In this document: positions 21,442 through 24,048 of the stretch, piece by piece
Position numbering within the stretch: position 1 is the stretch's first letter
Layout: the number at the start of each line of letters is the position of its first letter
Assembly: GCA_040877415.1 (NCBI GenBank)
Contig: JBBDNV010000092.1
Span: 1-24,048, forward strand
Direction of reading: 5' to 3'
Length of the DNA: 24,048 nt
From: JBBDNV01 sp040877415
GTDB taxonomy: Bacteria > Planctomycetota > Planctomycetia > Pirellulales > PALSA-1355
The notes under the pieces: model-generated
Seen by the model: only the letters and a program-made list of their open reading frames with translations
Databases searched by the model: none
Told to the model about the DNA's origin: nothing
Translations under genes and position numbers: made by a program

Positions 21442-22749
21442 TCAATTCTCGCCGGCCGCCAGCGAGGCGCAGACCAATTCTTCGTCGTTGCGCGCAAAGA
21501 CGTGCCGGTCTGAATACGCCGGATGCGACCAGCAGACGCCGCCCCGCTGCGGCAATTGCGCGCGGGTCGGCTTGATCAACTTGGCGCGGCTGATTTCTTC
21601 GTAGCCGCGCGGCGAGAGTCGGGCGATCACGAGCTCCCCGCGCTCGTTGAACATCCACATGCGCGGGCCGTTTTTGACCATGTGCACGGTGCTCCAGCGC
21701 GATTTGGGAGTCGGCTCGAGGCTTTCCCAGATCCGCTCGCCCGTCTTGGCATCCAGGCAGCGAAATTCGCCATAACTGTCGACGCCGTAGACGTAATCGC
21801 CTTCTAAATAGGGGGTGCTGATGATCGAGTGCAGGGCGTCGGTGTGCTGCTCGTCGCGGCCGCTTCGGCTCCACAGCGGCTGGGCGGCCGGCCGGTCGCT
21901 TTCGAGCGACAGCATAAACGAACCGTCATAGAAGCTGGTGAAAAAGGCCCGATTGTTTTTCACCACCGGTGTGGCGATGTTGATCACCATCTTGGCCGGC
22001 TTGAATGGGTGCCGCCAATACACCGCCCCGGTGCCGGCGTTCATGCCGACGAAGCTTTCGCCGGTCCAGCAAACCATCACGCGGCGGCCGGCTTGCTCGA
22101 TCATGATCGGGGCCGAGTACGAGGCTTGATCCTCCAAAGCGCGCCACGCTTCGGTGCCGGTTTTCTTGTCGAAGGCCACCAGGCACGCCCCTTCGCCGCC
22201 GATCTGCACGATCACCAGGTCCCCCTCGACCAGCGGCGAGGCGGCGATGCCCCAAATGGGCGTGCGAATTTTGTACTCGTCCTTCAAATCCTTGCTCCAC
22301 AGCGGCTTGCCGCCGGCCGCGTCGAAGCAAACAAAGTTGCCCATCGTGCCCAGCGCGTAAGCCCGACCCTCGTTGATCGTCACGCTGGCCCGCGGCCCGG
22401 CCGTGTAGCTGACGTTCACGTAGGGACAATCGTAGCTGTAGCTCCAAACCGGCTCACCCGACTTCGCATCGAAGCAGTGGACGCGCTCGATTTGCTTGGG
22501 CTCCGCGACGCGGTCGGTGACGTACACGCGGCCGCCGGCCACCGTAGGCCCGCTGTAGCCGCTGGCGATCGGTTGCCGCCAACGGATCGCCAGCTCGTCG
22601 GAAGCGAACTTCTCGACCAGGCCGTCTTCGCTCCACACGCCGTCGCGGTTCGGCCCGCGCCATTGCGGCCATTCGTCGGCCGCAGTCGACCGCGCGCCGA
22701 TCGCGCAGCAAACGAAAAGCAACAGCAATCCGCAATGTTGCCAGCGCAT
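21442..22749 (-). CDS. Secreted PQQ-binding-like beta-propeller protein
   Basis: Encodes 435 residues from ATG 22749 ('MRWQHCGLLLLFVCCAIGA'); an upstream start would add a 19-residue basic tail before the signal peptide and is rejected. The signal peptide is about residues 1-24, and the mature protein starts near 'ADEWPQWRGPNRDGVWSEDG', the typical opening of planctomycete PQQ-like propellers. Repeated blades show the 'V-x-C-F-D-A-x-x-G-x-x-x-W' motif: 'VHCFDAKSGEPVWSYSY', 'FVCFDAAGGKPLWSKDL', 'LVAFDKKTGTEAWRALE', 'FVGMNAGTGAVYWRHPF', 'FRCLDAKTGERIWESLE'. This fits a six- to eight-blade propeller. Most such proteins have no proven PQQ cofactor and are better seen as BamB-like scaffolds or unknown periplasmic proteins. 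No catalytic dehydrogenase residues were identified. It lies 192 bases downstream of ilvE, with a repeat element between. Confidence 0.9.
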   Translation of the reverse strand: MRWQHCGLLLLFVCCAIGARSTAADEWPQWRGPNRDGVWSEDGLVEKFASDELAIRWRQPIASGYSGPTVAGGRVYVTDRVAEPKQIERVHCFDAKSGEPVWSYSYDCPYVNVSYTAGPRASVTINEGRAYALGTMGNFVCFDAAGGKPLWSKDLKDEYKIRTPIWGIAASPLVEGDLVIVQIGGEGACLVAFDKKTGTEAWRALEDQASYSAPIMIEQAGRRVMVCWTGESFVGMNAGTGAVYWRHPFKPAKMVINIATPVVKNNRAFFTSFYDGSFMLSLESDRPAAQPLWSRSGRDEQHTDALHSIISTPYLEGDYVYGVDSYGEFRCLDAKTGERIWESLEPTPKSRWSTVHMVKNGPRMWMFNERGELVIARLSPRGYEEISRAKLIKPTRAQLPQRGGVCWSHPAYSDRHVFARNDEELVCASLAAGEN

Positions 22750-22809
22750 TTTCTTAATCCCGCCGCGAGAAAAAAAGAAATTCAAACTCCGCCTGCGGCT
22801 TAGCACGCC

Positions 22810-22895
22810 GTTGAAAAATGGGACTGGCTCCGAGCACGTCGCGGCGAGACCCGCGAAAAACGGCGGTCGCGAGGTGCCTGCCCCAGTTTTTCAAC
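22810..22895. repeat. Inverted-repeat element between ilvE and the PQQ-like gene
   Basis: GTTGAAAAA (22810-22818) and TTTTTCAAC (22887-22895) are perfect complements, and the pairing continues imperfectly inward (TGGGACTGGCTCC against GGTGCCTGCCCCA), giving arms of about 23 bases around a GC-rich core. A 10-base direct repeat TTAGCACGCC flanks it (22800-22809 and 22902-22911). Just after the right copy GCACGCC repeats three times in tandem. It looks like a small non-autonomous element or REP-type unit. It may also act as a terminator for ilvE. Confidence 0.7.
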
Positions 22896-22941
22896 ACGCT
22901 GTTAGCACGCCGCACGCCGCACGCCGCGCTGGCGGCCGTCT

Positions 22942-23862
22942 CTATCCGCGGGTCAACTTGTGAAACCGCTCCATCAGGTCGCGCGTCACGGGCCCGGGCG
23001 CGCCGCTGCCGATTCTGCGGCTGTCGATCTTCACCACGCCGATCACTTCGACGGCGGTGCCGGTCAAAAACACTTCGTCGGCAATGTAGACGTCGTGCCG
23101 CGTGATGGGCACTTCGCGCACTTCGCGGCCGCTGGCGCGGGCCAATTCGATGACCGCGTCGCGCGTGATCCCCTCCAAAATGCCCGCGTCGGTCGGCGGC
23201 GTCAGCAGCACGCCGCCGCGCACCAGAAAGATATTGTCGGCGGTGCATTCGGCCACTTCGCCCTTGTGGTTGAGCATCAACGCCTCCATGCAGCCGGCCT
23301 GCGTACACTCGATCTTGGCCAGAATGTTGTTCAGGTAGTTGAGCGACTTGACGCGGGGGCTCAATGCCGTCGGATGGTTGCGCTGGGTGCTGGCGGTGAT
23401 GATTTCCAATCCCTGGCGATAAAGCTCCTCCGGGTAAACCGCGATATGGTCGGTGATGATGATCACCTGCGGATCGCTGGTGCGATTCGGGTCGAGCCCC
23501 AGGCTGCCCGCGCCGCGCGTGACGATCAGCCGAATGTAGCCGTCCGCCAGGCCGTTCGTCTGGAGCGTTTCGTTGATCGCGCGGCCGATCTCCTCGCGCG
23601 ACATGGGGATTTCGAGCAGAATGGCCTTGGCCGAGTTCCACAGCCGGGTCAAATGCTCCGCGAGCCGAAACACCAGGCCGCCGTAGCTGCGCAATCCCTC
23701 GAACACCCCGTCTCCGTACAAAAGGCCGTGGTCGTAGACGCTGATCTTGGCGTCCTGTTTTTCGTAAAGCTTGCCGCCGATCCAGACCTTGAAGGCGGCG
23801 GCGTTTTCCTGGCGACTGCTCGGGGAGGCGGCCGGGCGTGACGAGGGCGTATGGACCGACAA
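22942..23862 (-). CDS. ilvE: Branched-chain amino acid aminotransferase
   Basis: Encodes 306 residues. The start is TTG 23862: GGAGG lies 5 bases upstream, an in-frame TAG lies 15 bases upstream, and no other start exists before Met87, so TTG is effectively forced. This is a fold-type IV PLP enzyme: 'DHGLLYGDGVFEGLRSYGG' (44-62), PLP-binding lysine Lys172 in 'RVKSLNYLNNILAK', 'GEVAECTADNIFLVRGG' (201-217) and 'EVFLTGTAVEVIGVVKIDSR'. It interconverts Leu, Ile and Val with their 2-oxo acids in the cytoplasm; related D-Ala or 4-amino-4-deoxychorismate enzymes share the fold, but the length and N-terminus favour BCAT. An extra 20-residue Ser/Pro-rich N-terminal tail precedes the usual start 'FKVWIGGKLY'. 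Confidence 0.93.
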   Translation of the reverse strand: MSVHTPSSRPAASPSSRQENAAAFKVWIGGKLYEKQDAKISVYDHGLLYGDGVFEGLRSYGGLVFRLAEHLTRLWNSAKAILLEIPMSREEIGRAINETLQTNGLADGYIRLIVTRGAGSLGLDPNRTSDPQVIIITDHIAVYPEELYRQGLEIITASTQRNHPTALSPRVKSLNYLNNILAKIECTQAGCMEALMLNHKGEVAECTADNIFLVRGGVLLTPPTDAGILEGITRDAVIELARASGREVREVPITRHDVYIADEVFLTGTAVEVIGVVKIDSRRIGSGAPGPVTRDLMERFHKLTRG

Positions 23863-23930
23863 GGCAACCTCCGGGGGCTATTCCCTTTTCTTGACGTCAC
23901 TGCCGCTGGCCCGACCGCGAGCGGGCTCGC

Positions 23931-24048
23931 TCACGCGACTTCCGCCATTTGGCCCCCGGCCAGGCGCAGCGTGCGGTCGGCCTGCGCGGCGATGGCCCGG
24001 TCGTGCGTTACCATGACTATAGTGAGATTCTGCTGGTCGTTCAAGGTT
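23931..24048 (-). CDS. C-terminus of a LolD/MacB-type ABC transporter ATPase (partial)
   Basis: The last 38 codons of a gene entering from the right edge; stop TGA at 23931-23933. The visible protein reads 'TLNDQQNLTIVMVTHDRAIA' then 'AQADRTLRLAGGQMAEVA'. The hydrophobic strand ending in 'VMVTHD' contains the switch (H-loop) histidine of ABC ATPases, and 'A-x-R-x-L-R-L-x-x-G' after it is typical of the lipoprotein-release/MacB subfamily. The Walker motifs lie outside the window. It is 68 bases upstream of the ilvE start on the same strand, so they may be cotranscribed. Confidence 0.85.
   Translation of the reverse strand, partial: TLNDQQNLTIVMVTHDRAIAAQADRTLRLAGGQMAEVA

Overview
The window comes from a GC-rich bacterial chromosome, most likely a member of the Planctomycetota (Pirellulales-like). 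The pointers are a secreted protein with a planctomycete-style 'EWPQWRGPNRDG' PQQ-propeller N-terminus, a SpoVG carrying an inserted zinc ribbon, a PurS-PurL fusion, frequent TTG/GTG starts and weak Shine-Dalgarno (SD) sites, and many short intergenic hairpin repeats. This assignment is inference from gene content. No rRNA gene, complete tRNA gene or CRISPR array was seen. There is one scaffold gap (100 N, 6243-6342).

Layout. 1-872: 3' part of an unidentified helical protein. 1279-1428: a 49-residue membrane protein of the lmo0937/DUF5670 type. 1625-5444: a module resembling saxitoxin genes sxtI/J/K/L, with a DUF5989 protein, an SxtJ-type membrane protein, an SGNH/GDSL hydrolase on the opposite strand, and a NodU/CmcH-type carbamoyltransferase. 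It probably decorates a cell-surface or secreted molecule rather than making saxitoxin. 5445-6814: a gene-poor, repeat-rich stretch with two related MITE-like inverted repeats, the C-terminal remnant of a class IV aminotransferase, and a 107-bp tandem repeat broken by the scaffold gap. 6815-10375: one 1186-residue TIR/winged-helix/TPR protein of visibly lower GC, probably horizontally acquired and probably defensive. 10530-10555: a sequence matching the 3' end of a tRNA (T-arm plus acceptor strand), oriented as expected for the right attachment scar of an island lying to its left.

11397-14018 holds a lone GspF/PilC-type membrane protein and two tandemly duplicated small secreted proteins, whose long 5' leaders and TTGACA promoters are duplicated with them. 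14428-19047 is a + strand housekeeping operon: tyrA, purSL (two PurS-like domains fused to PurL) and purQ. 19076-23862 on the - strand has a Cys-rich secreted protein, the ispE-spoVG pair, a PQQ-like beta-propeller protein and the branched-chain aminotransferase ilvE (TTG start). The window ends in the C-terminus of a LolD/MacB-type ABC ATPase.

Main candidates for new biology: the NTPase-less TIR-TPR protein in a probable island, the SxtIJKL-like module outside a toxin cluster, and the duplicated secreted proteins with conserved structured leaders.
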